A DNA stretch of 64,000 bases from Vibrio sp. NTOU-M3 (GCF_040869035.1 NZ_CP162101.1:310001-374000); one strand, 5' to 3'. Positions 1 through 9,070 are shown, numbered from the stretch's first letter. A program made the numbers and translations. Notes: a model not told the origin generated them from the letters alone.

Positions 1-776
1 AGGCATGTGTCACCATGTCTAACATCAATCCGTGGGTATTGTTCTTCCAATTTTCGCCCAACCATCATTTCGATCAGGCCATCTTCATTGGTGTCTGCGA
101 CTTGGCACTCTCCGATGAATTTACCGTCGCGAAGCACCGTAATGTCATCACAAATTTGGAAAATCTCTTTCAGACGGTGGGAGATATAAACAATACCGCA
201 CCCTTCATCACGTAGCTCATTGATCACCTTGAACAAAGATTCGGTTTCGGTGTCAGTGAGTGCATCGGTTGGTTCATCCATGATGATGACTTTAGATTCA
301 AAAGAGAGAGCTTTTGCAATCTCAACCATTTGCTGCTCACCAAGGCTCAAGTCACCAAGCAAAGCTCTGGAGCTGTGTTTAACATTCAGCCTCGCCAGCA
401 ATTTGTCGGCTTCTTGATACATTCGGCCCCATTGAATTGAACCCAACGCACCGGTAAACTCTCGGCCTAGGAAGATATTTTCTGCAATAGTCAACTCTGG
501 AATAAGGTTTAGTTCTTGGTGGATAATACTAATGCCCGCTTGCTGGGAATCTCGTGGTCCCTTAAAGGCAGCTGGTTGTCCTTGATAATGAATTGAGCCA
601 GCATCTAAGCTGTATATCCCCGTCAACACCTTCATTAATGTTGATTTACCTGCCCCGTTTTCCCCCATCAAGGCCATCACCTTTCCTGGGTACACGTTCA
701 AGCATGCTTTATCCAGAGCTTTCACTCCGGGAAAAGCTTTTTCAATATCACTGAGTTGCAAAATCGCTTCAGTCAT
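1..776 (-). CDS. rbsA: Ribose ABC transporter ATP-binding protein RbsA (partial, N-terminal ~258 residues)
   Basis: ATPase that energises ribose import with RbsB and RbsC. The ATG at 774-776 opens a frame that runs off the left edge of the window. The first nucleotide-binding domain is visible: Walker [10 protein letters not shown] at residues 38-46, signature LSLGEQQ near 143-149, Walker B IIMDEPTD at 164-171 and the ISHR switch histidine near 200. RbsA has two fused ABC domains (about 500 residues), so roughly half is outside the window. It follows rbsD by 24 bp on the same strand, the usual rbsD-A-C-B-K-R order. The D in EPTD in place of the common EPTS/EPTA is a small variation. Confidence 0.95.
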   Translation of the reverse strand, partial: MTEAILQLSDIEKAFPGVKALDKACLNVYPGKVMALMGENGAGKSTLMKVLTGIYSLDAGSIHYQGQPAAFKGPRDSQQAGISIIHQELNLIPELTIAENIFLGREFTGALGSIQWGRMYQEADKLLARLNVKHSSRALLGDLSLGEQQMVEIAKALSFESKVIIMDEPTDALTDTETESLFKVINELRDEGCGIVYISHRLKEIFQICDDITVLRDGKFIGECQVADTNEDGLIEMMVGRKLEEQYPRIDVRHGDTC

Positions 777-800
777 AATCCATCCTCAACCTTTAATGGG

Positions 801-1220
801 TTAAAACACCACACCAGCTTTGAAAATAACGTTCGCATAAGGTGTGAATTCCCCAGTACGAATAATCGCTCGGCTTTGCTGGGTTCGAGTTTTAAACTCT
901 TCATGAGAAACATAGTCGATGCTGATTTTCCTGCCTGACTGTCGCTGCTCTTCTTCTAATTCGTTGAGCAACCAAACATGATGCTCTGGGCTAACGTCAG
1001 CAAACTCTTTTGCCATAATCACCCCTTCAATTTGAGATTCCGAGAGCCAAACACGCACGGTCTCAATAAAGCTGGGCGTGCCTCGAGTCAGGGCTAAATC
1101 AACACGTTGCACTTCCTCAGGAATCGGCAAGCCTGCGTCACAAATGGTGACTTCATCCGTATGGCCCAAGGTCGCCACCAAATAAGAAAGTTCAGAATTT
1201 ATCAGGGTACTTTTTTTCAT
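801..1220 (-). CDS. rbsD: D-ribose pyranase RbsD
   Basis: Cytoplasmic enzyme that interconverts beta-pyranose and beta-furanose forms of ribose so that ribokinase can use it. The length of 139 residues is standard. The catalytic His20 (ATLGH), Asp28 in CDAGLPIP, and the C-terminal TGEFTPYANVIFKAGV block that completes the neighbouring active site are all present. It is the first gene of the ribose operon, directly followed by rbsA. A perfect LacI-family palindrome of the RbsR type lies 65 bp upstream of its start, so repression by RbsR relieved by ribose is the likely control. Confidence 0.96.
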   Translation of the reverse strand: MKKSTLINSELSYLVATLGHTDEVTICDAGLPIPEEVQRVDLALTRGTPSFIETVRVWLSESQIEGVIMAKEFADVSPEHHVWLLNELEEEQRQSGRKISIDYVSHEEFKTRTQQSRAIIRTGEFTPYANVIFKAGVVF

Positions 1221-1284
1221 TTTTCATCTCTCAGACACGTTACGCCGACAGTAAGCATTCTTAACTACATTAGTGATAAAACAC

Positions 1285-1304
1285 TCATCGAAACGTTTCG
1301 ATGA
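1285..1304. promoter_or_regulatory. RbsR-type operator palindrome
   Basis: A perfect 20-bp palindrome, TCATCGAAACGTTTCGATGA, lies upstream of rbsD. Its core CGAAACGTTTCG matches the known Escherichia coli RbsR operator core and the LacI/PurR-family pattern with a central CG. Position and gene content make RbsR the best candidate binder. The rest of the roughly 300-bp spacer 1221-1518 shows nothing else I can name beyond AT-rich promoter DNA. Confidence 0.85.
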
Positions 1305-1518
1305 AATCATAATTGGTCTCATCAGATTTGCGAGGTAGTTAAAGTTATTGTGTGATTGGGATCCTTGAACAAGAGGTTTTCAAAATAGAAAAAGAGAATT
1401 TGATCACGGTAACAAAGTTGCGACATAACCAAAAAATCAGGCATTCTTTACATATCGGTTAAGTAAAAGCCGTTATACTCGCGACCTTTTCGGTCTCAGA
1501 ATTTTGAAGGAGCACAAT

Positions 1519-1674
1519 GTGAAAAAAATCGCACTACTACTATTTCTAGCGACTCAACTAATGGCATGTACGGAAGTCGGCAGTGAAGAATGGTGTAAAG
1601 ATATGCAGGAAAAACCAAAAGGTGACTGGACAGCCAACGAAGCAAAAGACTTTGCTAAGCACTGCATTTTCTAA
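1519..1674 (+). CDS. Small DUF3012-family lipoprotein
   Basis: A 51-residue protein starting with GTG behind a GGAG at 1509-1512. It has a short lipoprotein signal (KKIALLLFLATQLMAC), with lipobox LMAC and lipidated Cys17. The mature part reads EVGSEEWCKDMQEKPKGDW and then TANEAKDFAKHCIF, the pattern I know as DUF3012, found in many marine gammaproteobacteria with no known role. Two further cysteines could pair. A hairpin terminator follows at once. Function unknown; export to the envelope is the only firm prediction. Confidence 0.85.
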   Translation: MKKIALLLFLATQLMACTEVGSEEWCKDMQEKPKGDWTANEAKDFAKHCIF

Positions 1675-1693
1675 GTAGTAAAACATTAGAAAA

Positions 1694-1719
1694 AATAGCC
1701 ACCATAAATGGCGGCTATT
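1694..1719. terminator. Bidirectional hairpin terminator
   Basis: AATAGCCACC and GGCGGCTATT pair around a short loop with one G-T pair. An A-run precedes the stem on the left and a T-rich tract follows on the right. It sits between the convergent DUF3012 lipoprotein and the S8 protease gene and can serve both. Confidence 0.75.
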
Positions 1720-1729
1720 ATATTTATCA

Positions 1730-4108
1730 CTATGATCTTCTAACGATAAAAGGAGCCGGGAGAATAGATTGTTCTAATCCATTTACTTCAGCTTTTATGT
1801 CAAGGAAGGGAGCAACGTCATAATTAATAGTTTCAACAATATCTGCATTTAACGTAAAAATTACTTGGTGTTTCTGAAAATCAACTTCACCAAAAATGGG
1901 ATAGGGTTGACCTGATACTTTTCGAAATGTGATTTCACCACCTAAAACAGTAATTCCATCTTTGTACTGCAAGATTAATTGATTGTCTGCATTCAATGAA
2001 ACAAAGTGATCTTCAATAGGATTCACCCATTCTATTTTCACATCGTTAAAGATATGAATTGGATATATTTCAGTGTTATCGTCGAGAGAATCGGATGAAG
2101 TTACTACCAAGGTAATTTCTTTTTCATCTATTGTTGTGTCAACAATTGTATCCGGTATTTCCACATAAAAATTATCGGTGTTTGGTATCATGCCAAAGTT
2201 TACATTTCCTTGATAGCCATCAATATCTACTCTATCAACTTTAGCGAGGCTGTCTGCATCAATTAAAGAAAACACAGCTCTGCGAACCCCCTTGCTCTTA
2301 TAGATATCAGTGATAATCGGTTTTGTAGAAGGTCGTTGATTGGTCGTTTTGCTCCTTATGTCAAAATCTCTACGATAATAGTCTGCAATTACTTCAATTG
2401 CATATAAGTCTGGGCTATTCTTATAAGATATACGATAACGATTTAAACCTATTTGCTCCCCAATTACAGGCTCTCTGTGTCCATCGCTGTGTACAAGTGA
2501 AAAAGCAACATCCTTTTGATAAAGCCCAATGATTTGAAACTCTGAGATAACTTCTGCATTTTCAGCCTGAATAAGAGGATTTAAAGATTCTACGCTTATA
2601 GGCCCTATTAAATTAGGCATTAACCCAGAAATAATTAAAGAATATGACTGATTTTCAGGCGCACTTACCTGTATAGAATATGATGAATCAATACCTAGTG
2701 GAGATATTAAGATTTGTTCCACATTATCTCTATTATTGATACCCGTTGTCGCAGGTTGATCAGGTTTATTTGGATCTAGCACCCAAGGAAAAAATGCCAA
2801 ACCCACTTCATTTACTACTTTTAAATCAAGATCATTGATCAACACCGAATCTGCTAAATCTACCTGTTGTGGCTCTGCTTTAGGATCATTCCAAACCAGT
2901 GTAACTTTTAGTGGCGTACCATTATTTGGGACAGTGAACTCTTTACTACCCTCTGCTTCAATAATGTTTGCAAGCCCATAGTCTATGGAATCCATTAAAC
3001 TAATAGCACCTGCTACATCTAACTCTCCCCAACCTTTTTTATAATCAGGCCCTGGGGTACCAACATCTTTAGCTGTGTGAATCAACAACCCCTTAACACT
3101 GGCTGAAGTCAAACTTCCTTTAAAAGTCGATTCTGCATATTGTTGAACCAAAGCAACGGCACTACTTACTAAAGGGGCAGCAAAAGACGTACTAGTCCCT
3201 TGGACAATAGTAGAGCTTAGATCCTCTCCCGCTCCATTCTCGCGTCCCACTGTGACTAAATCAGGTTTTATTCGGCCATCTTTAGTTGGACCTCTACCAG
3301 AGGCAGAATCCAAAATATTTGCCCTGTCGAGTGCCCCAACAGTAATTACATTTTTTGCCGTTGGGTCAGTTGCCACGGAAAAATAGCCATCTTCAAACTT
3401 TTCAGCATCATTACCAGCCGCACTCACTAAAGTTAAATAAGGGCTTGCGTGTAACAATTCATCTATATCTGCAGATATTTCTGAGTAAACTCCTGCGAAA
3501 GATATGTCACCAACATGGTAACCCCAAGAGCGGTTTTCTGTTAAATTGCCTGTTGCCTGATGAATAAGTAGACTTTCGGTATTCGCATCGACGTTATTGT
3601 TTAATACAGCGGATGAAATCACTCCAACCTCTGGTATTGCTCCCACTGGTGGAATAGGATCTGTACCAAAGTTCTGGCCAACTATAATTGACTCTACTCC
3701 CGACGCATGTCGCTCAAAACTCGCTGTAGTATTTAATGTTATATCGCTGTTTTTTAATACAGGATGCGGAGTTATTGGATTCCCAGTTTCGACCGCATGG
3801 ATTTTTTGACCTTTCCCGGTTAACTCAGGATGTATTTGATGCACCGTATCAAACCCTGCGAGTTCATTTTGAGTACTATCCCTATTACCATGAAATGAGG
3901 GGTTACCATTTACAATATCACTGATATAGCTCCTTTTTTCTATCGGAAAATCTGGGTGTTGTTTTAGATAGAACTGAATCCTTTGCTGCCTTTGTTCGTG
4001 CGCATCCTTTAGTTTTTGTAGCAGTGCGACGTTTTCAACGGGGGAGGCTGACCATGCTGAAAATGACAATACAGACAGAGTCATCGTTGAAAGTAATAAC
4101 CTAACCAT
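1730..4108 (-). CDS. Secreted S8 (subtilisin-like, KP-43 type) serine peptidase with Glu at the Asp position
   Basis: A 792-residue protein. I start at the ATG at 4108 because AAGGA lies 8 bases upstream and a signal peptide (VRLLLSTMTLSVLSFSAWSA) follows; a longer frame to 4156 has no such support. Residues about 90-375 form a subtilisin fold: VETG with Glu107, His134 in RHASGVESIIVG, the oxyanion Asn233 in SAAGND, and the nucleophile Ser306 in GTSTSFAAP. A beta-sandwich of the KP-43 kind follows (LVWNDP, LINDLDLKV, PWVLDP, NNRDNVEQI), then about 250 residues of Ig-like extension. In S8 enzymes the first triad residue is Asp; here codon GAA gives Glu. It may be an impaired peptidase or a variant triad. 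Confidence 0.85.
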   Translation of the reverse strand: MVRLLLSTMTLSVLSFSAWSASPVENVALLQKLKDAHEQRQQRIQFYLKQHPDFPIEKRSYISDIVNGNPSFHGNRDSTQNELAGFDTVHQIHPELTGKGQKIHAVETGNPITPHPVLKNSDITLNTTASFERHASGVESIIVGQNFGTDPIPPVGAIPEVGVISSAVLNNNVDANTESLLIHQATGNLTENRSWGYHVGDISFAGVYSEISADIDELLHASPYLTLVSAAGNDAEKFEDGYFSVATDPTAKNVITVGALDRANILDSASGRGPTKDGRIKPDLVTVGRENGAGEDLSSTIVQGTSTSFAAPLVSSAVALVQQYAESTFKGSLTSASVKGLLIHTAKDVGTPGPDYKKGWGELDVAGAISLMDSIDYGLANIIEAEGSKEFTVPNNGTPLKVTLVWNDPKAEPQQVDLADSVLINDLDLKVVNEVGLAFFPWVLDPNKPDQPATTGINNRDNVEQILISPLGIDSSYSIQVSAPENQSYSLIISGLMPNLIGPISVESLNPLIQAENAEVISEFQIIGLYQKDVAFSLVHSDGHREPVIGEQIGLNRYRISYKNSPDLYAIEVIADYYRRDFDIRSKTTNQRPSTKPIITDIYKSKGVRRAVFSLIDADSLAKVDRVDIDGYQGNVNFGMIPNTDNFYVEIPDTIVDTTIDEKEITLVVTSSDSLDDNTEIYPIHIFNDVKIEWVNPIEDHFVSLNADNQLILQYKDGITVLGGEITFRKVSGQPYPIFGEVDFQKHQVIFTLNADIVETINYDVAPFLDIKAEVNGLEQSILPAPFIVRRS

Positions 4109-4205
4109 TAGCTTTTTCCTTATTTTATATGTGGTTAAACCACAATATATGAACAATATTTCATATCAAATAAGAAGATGTGACACTATGTCCAGTTAAA
4201 AAATT

Positions 4206-4646
4206 TCAATCCTTTAGTTCACGCCGCATATAAACAAAGGCATCATCTTCGGAGTTCTTTGAAAACCCAAATTGTTGATATAACTTTGCTACGCGATTGC
4301 CTTGTAAGTAACACAGTGTTGTCGGTACGCCTAAGCGATCGGCTTCGGTTAATAGCTGACTCAAAACATCACTGCCCAAGCCTATTCCCTGATATTCAGG
4401 CAGGATGAAGAAGCGTCCTAAGTAGCACTGCTCTTCGCTAATTTTCCATAAGTAACTGCCTACAGCTTTTCCTTCAACTTCAATGATCGTTGGCCGATCT
4501 TCCTGCCATTCTCTTGCATGGATAACGCGTTGATCTTGTTCGTTCCACCCAAATACCTGCTCTATCACAGGAAACTCTGCCGCCTTTTTTAATTCAAAAA
4601 GAAACGAATAATCCGATACCTTCGCCGGACGCACTGTGTACTTCAT
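4206..4646 (-). CDS. GNAT-family N-acetyltransferase
   Basis: About 146 residues with the single-domain GNAT layout. Motif A is visible as LGRFFILPEYQGIGLGSDVL, where QGIGLG is the acetyl-CoA pyrophosphate loop. Motif B follows with NRVAKLYQQFGF. The substrate cannot be told from the sequence. The start may be ATG at 4646 (GTGAG just upstream) or GTG at 4655 (GGGG upstream). It is monocistronic, with the S8 protease gene downstream on the same strand and an AT-rich promoter region behind it. Confidence 0.85.
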   Translation of the reverse strand: MKYTVRPAKVSDYSFLFELKKAAEFPVIEQVFGWNEQDQRVIHAREWQEDRPTIIEVEGKAVGSYLWKISEEQCYLGRFFILPEYQGIGLGSDVLSQLLTEADRLGVPTTLCYLQGNRVAKLYQQFGFSKNSEDDAFVYMRRELKD

Positions 4647-4944
4647 TGTGCTCACTTTTTCAGCCCCAATATTAACGATGCACTAAGCCGCATATAAAAA
4701 CATAGACAATGCTCATTTTTAAAAGCTAACCCTATGTAACACAAGACTCGAATATGAAAATTTTGCGTTTTTATGACTAAATTGAGCTGGCGACATTTTA
4801 TTCTTTACCCTAGAATGTGCGGCATAAGTCTATATATTTTTCTCAAACTCAGTTTTCCTTGTGTTGCCAATGCCTTAACGCTTCTTTTCAGGTTTTGAGC
4901 ACTTCAAGGAAGTGTGTGTAATTGTTTATTTAGCGTATTCACCG

Positions 4945-5493
4945 ATGGAACAAGACAAATTTATCAATGTGTACCGCATACCAACGGGTTTTCAAATCCG
5001 CATCGGTAAGTGGCAACAAACATTCAAAGGCACGTCTGATCTTGTCCTGCACCGCGTGCTGGAAACTCGCAATCAGCGTTATCGTAAAACCGATTATTTT
5101 CCCGCAGGTTGGTGTGTTAAACCGTTTGAGAAAGATGACTTCTCCATTACCCATCACGGTAATTATATCCAAACGGCAATGCGGACTATGCTGGATCGTA
5201 AAGTCTCTTATAAACGTGTTTATCTATCGCGCTTAGCATTAGAAAAGGCGGAGCCAGCACTGCAAGCATTCAAGCAAGAGTGGATTCAAAAACACAACCG
5301 AGTGGCAAAAAAGTATAACCAAATCAAAAAGAAACAGATGATGCGTTATGCTAATGAAGAACTGGAAACCATCTACCCTTCAATCCCTAAAGGGGAGTTT
5401 GACCGCAAACTGTGGAACAAATTGGTGATTTCAGAGCTGGGCTCACCAAAGAAATTTGATAACCCATATTTCGTGAAGAAAGCGGTGTTTTAA
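4945..5493 (+). CDS. Hypothetical protein, basic, Vibrio-type
   Basis: A 182-residue soluble protein that I do not recognise. It is rich in Lys, Arg, Tyr and aromatic residues (for example KYNQIKKKQMMRY), with no signal peptide or membrane segment. Its basic character is compatible with nucleic-acid binding, but no motif proves that. A GTG at 4912 in the same frame has AAGGA immediately before it, too close to be ideal; the ATG at 4945 has no clear ribosome site. The true start is therefore open. A strong terminator follows. Confidence 0.6.
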   Translation: MEQDKFINVYRIPTGFQIRIGKWQQTFKGTSDLVLHRVLETRNQRYRKTDYFPAGWCVKPFEKDDFSITHHGNYIQTAMRTMLDRKVSYKRVYLSRLALEKAEPALQAFKQEWIQKHNRVAKKYNQIKKKQMMRYANEELETIYPSIPKGEFDRKLWNKLVISELGSPKKFDNPYFVKKAVF

Positions 5494-5510
5494 ACCTTAA
5501 TTAAACGTTA

Positions 5511-5534
5511 AACAGCCCTTATCGGGCTGTTTTT
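5511..5534 (+). terminator. Rho-independent terminator
   Basis: AACAGCCC pairs with GGGCTGTT around TTATC and is followed by a T-run. It ends the hypothetical gene 4945-5493. Confidence 0.85.
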
Positions 5535-5554
5535 GTTTATTCCATACAATATCT

Positions 5555-6328
5555 CTAACGATATTTGAAAATGATACTATCGTAGAGAGAGACACCCTCT
5601 TCCGTCATGGTTGTCTTCATTTCATCAAGCGCTTGTTGCAGCTCATCCAACAAAGGCTGCGGGATGTGTTTATTAAACGCATAGTAAACTTCCCCTTCTC
5701 TTAAGGTGTACACTGCCTCAAATAAGCTGCTTTCCACACCAACTTGTTTTGCCCACCAATACGCTGCTTTTTCATCATAAGCTAAAAGATCAATGCGCTT
5801 TTTCATCAATTGCTCAGCCAAGGTTGTAACATACGACGCTTCTTGCATGGCGTCCCGGGGAATTCCCATGGCTAATAAGGACTGCTCTCCAATATCATCC
5901 CGAATGACACCAATGGTGTAATTGGCCATTTCCATTGGATCATTGATTTTTATGTTGGCGTCTTTGCGGGCAAGAACAACAACTTTAATATCACTAATTG
6001 GACCAACCCAATTGAACAAGTTTTCACGATGTTCAGTTCGAGTCGTGGAGAAAAGAACCGCATCTTTTTGCGTTAATGTCGCTCGGTAGGACCGTGCCCA
6101 AGGCCCGACATGAATCTGTTCCATCTTCACTTCCTGCCCCATCATCTGACTGGCAGACAGCAAAATATCGACGGCAAATCCCTGAAGCTTTCCATCAAGC
6201 GTAAAATTAGCTGGCGGATACTCTTCGGTATTAAAGCGTAAGTCAGATAAACTGTTGACCGCAGCATGCGCATTCGCTGCCACCATCATCAATACGGTAG
6301 AAAAACCAGTGATACGGACTGTAAACAT
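5555..6328 (-). CDS. Periplasmic solute-binding protein, SBP_bac_3 (amino-acid binding-like) family
   Basis: 257 residues from the ATG at 6328, chosen because GGAG lies 7 bases upstream and a signal peptide ending ANAHA follows. The fold is that of ABC amino-acid binding proteins: EEYPPANFTLDGKLQGFAVDIL near the N-terminus, then STTRTEHRENLFNWVGPI, typical of the family. No transporter permease or ATPase gene is adjacent, so it may serve a sensor or an unlinked transporter. Such orphan binding proteins are common in Vibrio and Shewanella. The ligand is unknown; basic residues in the expected pocket hint at an amino acid. Confidence 0.8.
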   Translation of the reverse strand: MFTVRITGFSTVLMMVAANAHAAVNSLSDLRFNTEEYPPANFTLDGKLQGFAVDILLSASQMMGQEVKMEQIHVGPWARSYRATLTQKDAVLFSTTRTEHRENLFNWVGPISDIKVVVLARKDANIKINDPMEMANYTIGVIRDDIGEQSLLAMGIPRDAMQEASYVTTLAEQLMKKRIDLLAYDEKAAYWWAKQVGVESSLFEAVYTLREGEVYYAFNKHIPQPLLDELQQALDEMKTTMTEEGVSLYDSIIFKYR

Positions 6329-6436
6329 AGTAGGCTCCACATCCATGTAGCTACTTTAAAGCTAGTCCAGTGGAAGCCCTCCGTATAGAAAAAATTGTAC
6401 TAAGGCTGAGACATTATTTACTTTGTTAACTCATAC

Positions 6437-6718
6437 CTAAGCAGGCAGTAGATTATTTCTAACCAGTCCTCGCCTCACATTAGTACACAGTTTTCCGAAG
6501 CGCCGAATATCATCAAATTGAGGAATGACTCCGCGTGACATCGCAGATTCCCAATAGGTTAGCTCTGAATCCACCAGCTCTAGCAGCTTTTTGGGGCAGC
6601 CAATACAGTTTCCCTTCACACCACATACAAATGTTTCAGACTCATATAGCGGCAATTCTGCTTTTACTTGTTGAATAATCAACTGCATGGCGGTCATGCG
6701 ATCAGGTTTGGGGCTCAT
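6437..6718 (-). CDS. Small four-cysteine hypothetical protein
   Basis: 93 residues from the ATG at 6718; an upstream TTG at 6742 is less likely. The protein has Cys32, Cys38 and Cys41 in the pattern C-x5-C-x2-C (VCGVKGNCIGCPKK) and a fourth Cys78 (KLCTN). Four cysteines in so small a protein could hold zinc or an iron-sulfur cluster. I do not recognise the family. The rest is helical and basic at the C-terminus (NVRRGLVRNN). It is soluble, has no signal peptide, and stands alone between the solute-binding gene and an EamA transporter. Confidence 0.6.
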   Translation of the reverse strand: MSPKPDRMTAMQLIIQQVKAELPLYESETFVCGVKGNCIGCPKKLLELVDSELTYWESAMSRGVIPQFDDIRRFGKLCTNVRRGLVRNNLLPA

Positions 6719-6802
6719 AATGAAGTAACACGGCAACAGCAAAGGGTGGATTATATATCCATATGATGACGATGAATAACCGTATTTACTGATGGCTTAG
6801 AT

Positions 6803-6856
6803 TAGGGGCTGTTGATCTTTTGCGGTTAAAATTCGTTCGAAAGGTCACAGACCCTA
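6803..6856. mobile_element. Deletion remnant of the 265-bp miniature inverted-repeat element
   Basis: Only 54 bp: the left end TAGGGGCTGTTGATCTTT plus TGCGGTTAAA joins directly to a right end TTCGAAAGGTCACAGACCCTA. Both ends match, with a few changes, the ends of the longer copies at 18395 and 29502, so the interior has been lost. It lies just past the stop of the EamA gene 6864-7706. Confidence 0.8.
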
Positions 6857-6863
6857 GGCAAGT

Positions 6864-7706
6864 TCAACGCTCAGACTTGACTTTCATGACCACTAAGATG
6901 CCTCCTAAGATCAAAATTGAAGCTATGACGGCTTGTAGAGAAAGCTCTTCTCCTAACCATATTGTGCCAGCAATAAACGCGAGTAGCGGCACTGAGAGCT
7001 GCGCGACTGAAGCTTGCAATAATGAAAGCCGTTTTAAGATCCAATACCACAATACGTAGCCACCGCCAGAGGTTACAGCACCAGAAAGCAGTGCAAGCGA
7101 TACCCCATAACCACTTAAATCAAACGCAAAGCCAATCCAAGGCAAAATAAGCAAGATGATAAGACTTGCACCAACGACCCCTTGAGTAATACCAACCACC
7201 GCTGAACTGCTTTTTTGACCTAAAAGCGTGAAAGCTGCCCAACCCAATCCCGAAAGGATCATCATGATGGCTGCGAACAGATCCGGCTGCTGCGCACCAG
7301 GCAACATCAAGATAATGAAGCCAACAATAGCGCACAAGCTTCCAAAGCCTTCACGCCATGATAATTTATGGCCTTGCCACAAATAGGCACCGATAAGAGC
7401 AAATTGCACCGTCGCAAACAAAATCAAAGCGCCAGTCCCTGCCGCAAGAGCAACATACGCGTAAGAGAAAAAGATCGCATAAACAAAAAGTGCGCAGCCA
7501 TTCCATAAAGTCATAGACGACTTCAGTACGTGAATTCGCCCTTTCCAAACACCACTTAATACAACAAGCACAAATGCTCCAGAGAACAACCGAATCACGG
7601 TAAACGCCCCCGGGTCTATCGCTCCTGATTGTAATGCTAAGCGGCATAAAATAGAGTTTGCCGCAAAAGCCGCCATAGCGACAAACGTGACTAAATAAGT
7701 GTGCAT
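6864..7706 (-). CDS. EamA/DMT-superfamily transporter
   Basis: 280 residues, ten predicted membrane segments arranged as two EamA repeats of five, starting MHTYLVTFVAMAAFAANSILCRLAL with the family's early N-S-(I/L)-(L/x)-x-R pattern. AGGAA upstream of the ATG supports the start. Members export amino acids or other small metabolites, but substrate cannot be assigned. A remnant mobile element lies 7 bp beyond its stop codon. A second, only distantly similar EamA gene is present at 16454. Confidence 0.9.
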   Translation of the reverse strand: MHTYLVTFVAMAAFAANSILCRLALQSGAIDPGAFTVIRLFSGAFVLVVLSGVWKGRIHVLKSSMTLWNGCALFVYAIFFSYAYVALAAGTGALILFATVQFALIGAYLWQGHKLSWREGFGSLCAIVGFIILMLPGAQQPDLFAAIMMILSGLGWAAFTLLGQKSSSAVVGITQGVVGASLIILLILPWIGFAFDLSGYGVSLALLSGAVTSGGGYVLWYWILKRLSLLQASVAQLSVPLLAFIAGTIWLGEELSLQAVIASILILGGILVVMKVKSER

Positions 7707-7881
7707 TTTCTTTTATTCCTACATAAACGCGATATAAGACCGGTTATATCAATGACGATATTCAATATTTTTCCCACTTGTTCAGATAATTAGAAGAAAC
7801 ACACCAAACAGACTGACTTTACCTCACTCTCTTTTCCCTCTACTGTAAGTCCATCTAATCATCATTTACAGAGAGCCTACT

Positions 7882-8418
7882 ATGTACCAACAAGTACTCG
7901 AGTTTTGGTTTAAAGAACTTCAGCCTAAAGACTGGTTTGTTACCAATGCCGACATTGACCAGCTCATCACAAATCGATTTTCCGAACTCCTTGAACAAGC
8001 CTCTAAATGTGAGCTTAGTGGCTGGCGTACAACGCCACATGGTCGACTTGCAGAAGTCATTGTGCTTGACCAGTTTTCTCGTAATGTTTATCGCAATACG
8101 GCTAAAGCTTTCTCTCAAGACCCTCTTGCGCTCGCTCTAGCACAAGAAGCCATCGCTTCAGGGGCGGAGCAATCACTAAGTACCATTGAAAAAAGCTTCT
8201 TATTTATGCCATTCATGCACAGTGAGTCTCCAATTATCCATGAAAAAGCAGAGTTACTATTTAAGCAACCGGGTATGGAAAATAATTACGACTTTGAGCT
8301 AAAACATAAAGTGATCATCGATCGGTTTGGTCGCTACCCTCACCGGAATCAGCTCCTCGGTCGCGAAAGTACAGCAGAAGAAATTGAATTTCTCAAACAA
8401 CCAGGGTCTAGTTTCTAG
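7882..8418 (+). CDS. DUF924 family protein
   Basis: 178 residues. The family hallmarks are visible: VLEFWFKELQPKDWF at the start, GRLAEVIVLDQFSRNVYR near residue 55, then PFMHSES and FGRYPHRNQLLGRESTAEE near the end. DUF924 proteins are all-helical with a tetratricopeptide-like fold; no reaction is established. GAGAG precedes the ATG. Its TAG stop is directly followed by the ATG of the cupin gene, so the two are almost certainly co-transcribed and translationally coupled. Confidence 0.93.
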   Translation: MYQQVLEFWFKELQPKDWFVTNADIDQLITNRFSELLEQASKCELSGWRTTPHGRLAEVIVLDQFSRNVYRNTAKAFSQDPLALALAQEAIASGAEQSLSTIEKSFLFMPFMHSESPIIHEKAELLFKQPGMENNYDFELKHKVIIDRFGRYPHRNQLLGRESTAEEIEFLKQPGSSF

Positions 8419-8727
8419 ATGAACTTGTTCAAGCAATTACCCGGTGATCTTTCCAGTGAAGTGTTTGAAGACTTAATCAAAACAGAACATGTACGCGTTG
8501 AACGCATCATCTCTTTCGGGCATGTAACTGCAGAAGACGAGTGGTACGATCAACCAGAACATGAATGGGTGGTCGTACTTGAAGGGGCTGGAAGAATTCG
8601 TTATGCAGATGGCTCAGAGATCGAGTTAAACATCGGCGATCATATCAATATTCCCGCCCATACCAAACATCAGGTAAGTTGGACCAAACCAGATGCCATC
8701 ACCATTTGGTTAGCTGTCTTTTACTAA
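8419..8727 (+). CDS. Small cupin-domain protein
   Basis: 102 residues forming one cupin barrel. It shows the first cupin motif as HEWVVVLEGAGRIRYADGSEIELNIGD (with the family glycines but only one of the usual paired histidines) and the second as IPAHTKHQV. A metal site is possible, with His and Glu in the barrel. Function is unknown. It starts on the base after the DUF924 stop and ends 11 bp before rof, forming a tight three-gene cluster. Confidence 0.88.
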   Translation: MNLFKQLPGDLSSEVFEDLIKTEHVRVERIISFGHVTAEDEWYDQPEHEWVVVLEGAGRIRYADGSEIELNIGDHINIPAHTKHQVSWTKPDAITIWLAVFY

Positions 8728-8738
8728 AGGAGTTTTAC

Positions 8739-8993
8739 ATGATTTCATGCCAGCAATATGACTATATCGAAGTTGCCTGCCTGTATCAGATCCCGGTCAA
8801 ACTCACTTTGCTCTCAGGTAAAATTATTGAAGGCAAAGCAATGGATACGCGATATAACGAAAACAAAAAAGAGTCGATTGTCATCCATGGTCCATTAGGG
8901 GAAATCGTGGTTCCAACAGAGGAACTACTCACCATGCAAGCTCTCATCGCAAACCCACATTTTGACACCATCCAGTTCACACAGACTGCGTGA
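8739..8993 (+). CDS. rof: Rof/YaeO-like Rho-binding inhibitor
   Basis: 84 residues from the ATG at 8739, which has an excellent AAAGGAG 6 bases upstream; a frame open to 8679 overlaps the cupin gene and is not the start. ISCQQYDYIEVACLYQIPVKLTLLSGKIIEGKA matches the Rof pattern of CDDYD-x-x-E-x-AC followed by a small Sm-like beta barrel. Rof in E. coli binds Rho and inhibits termination. The match to the opening block is clear; inhibition of Rho by this copy is inferred. Confidence 0.85.
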   Translation: MISCQQYDYIEVACLYQIPVKLTLLSGKIIEGKAMDTRYNENKKESIVIHGPLGEIVVPTEELLTMQALIANPHFDTIQFTQTA

Positions 8994-9070
8994 TACTTGG
9001 GGTGTGAAGAGTGTCATAAAGCCAAACTAAAATGGGGAGATAGCGCACGCCATGCTCCCTCTCAACTATA

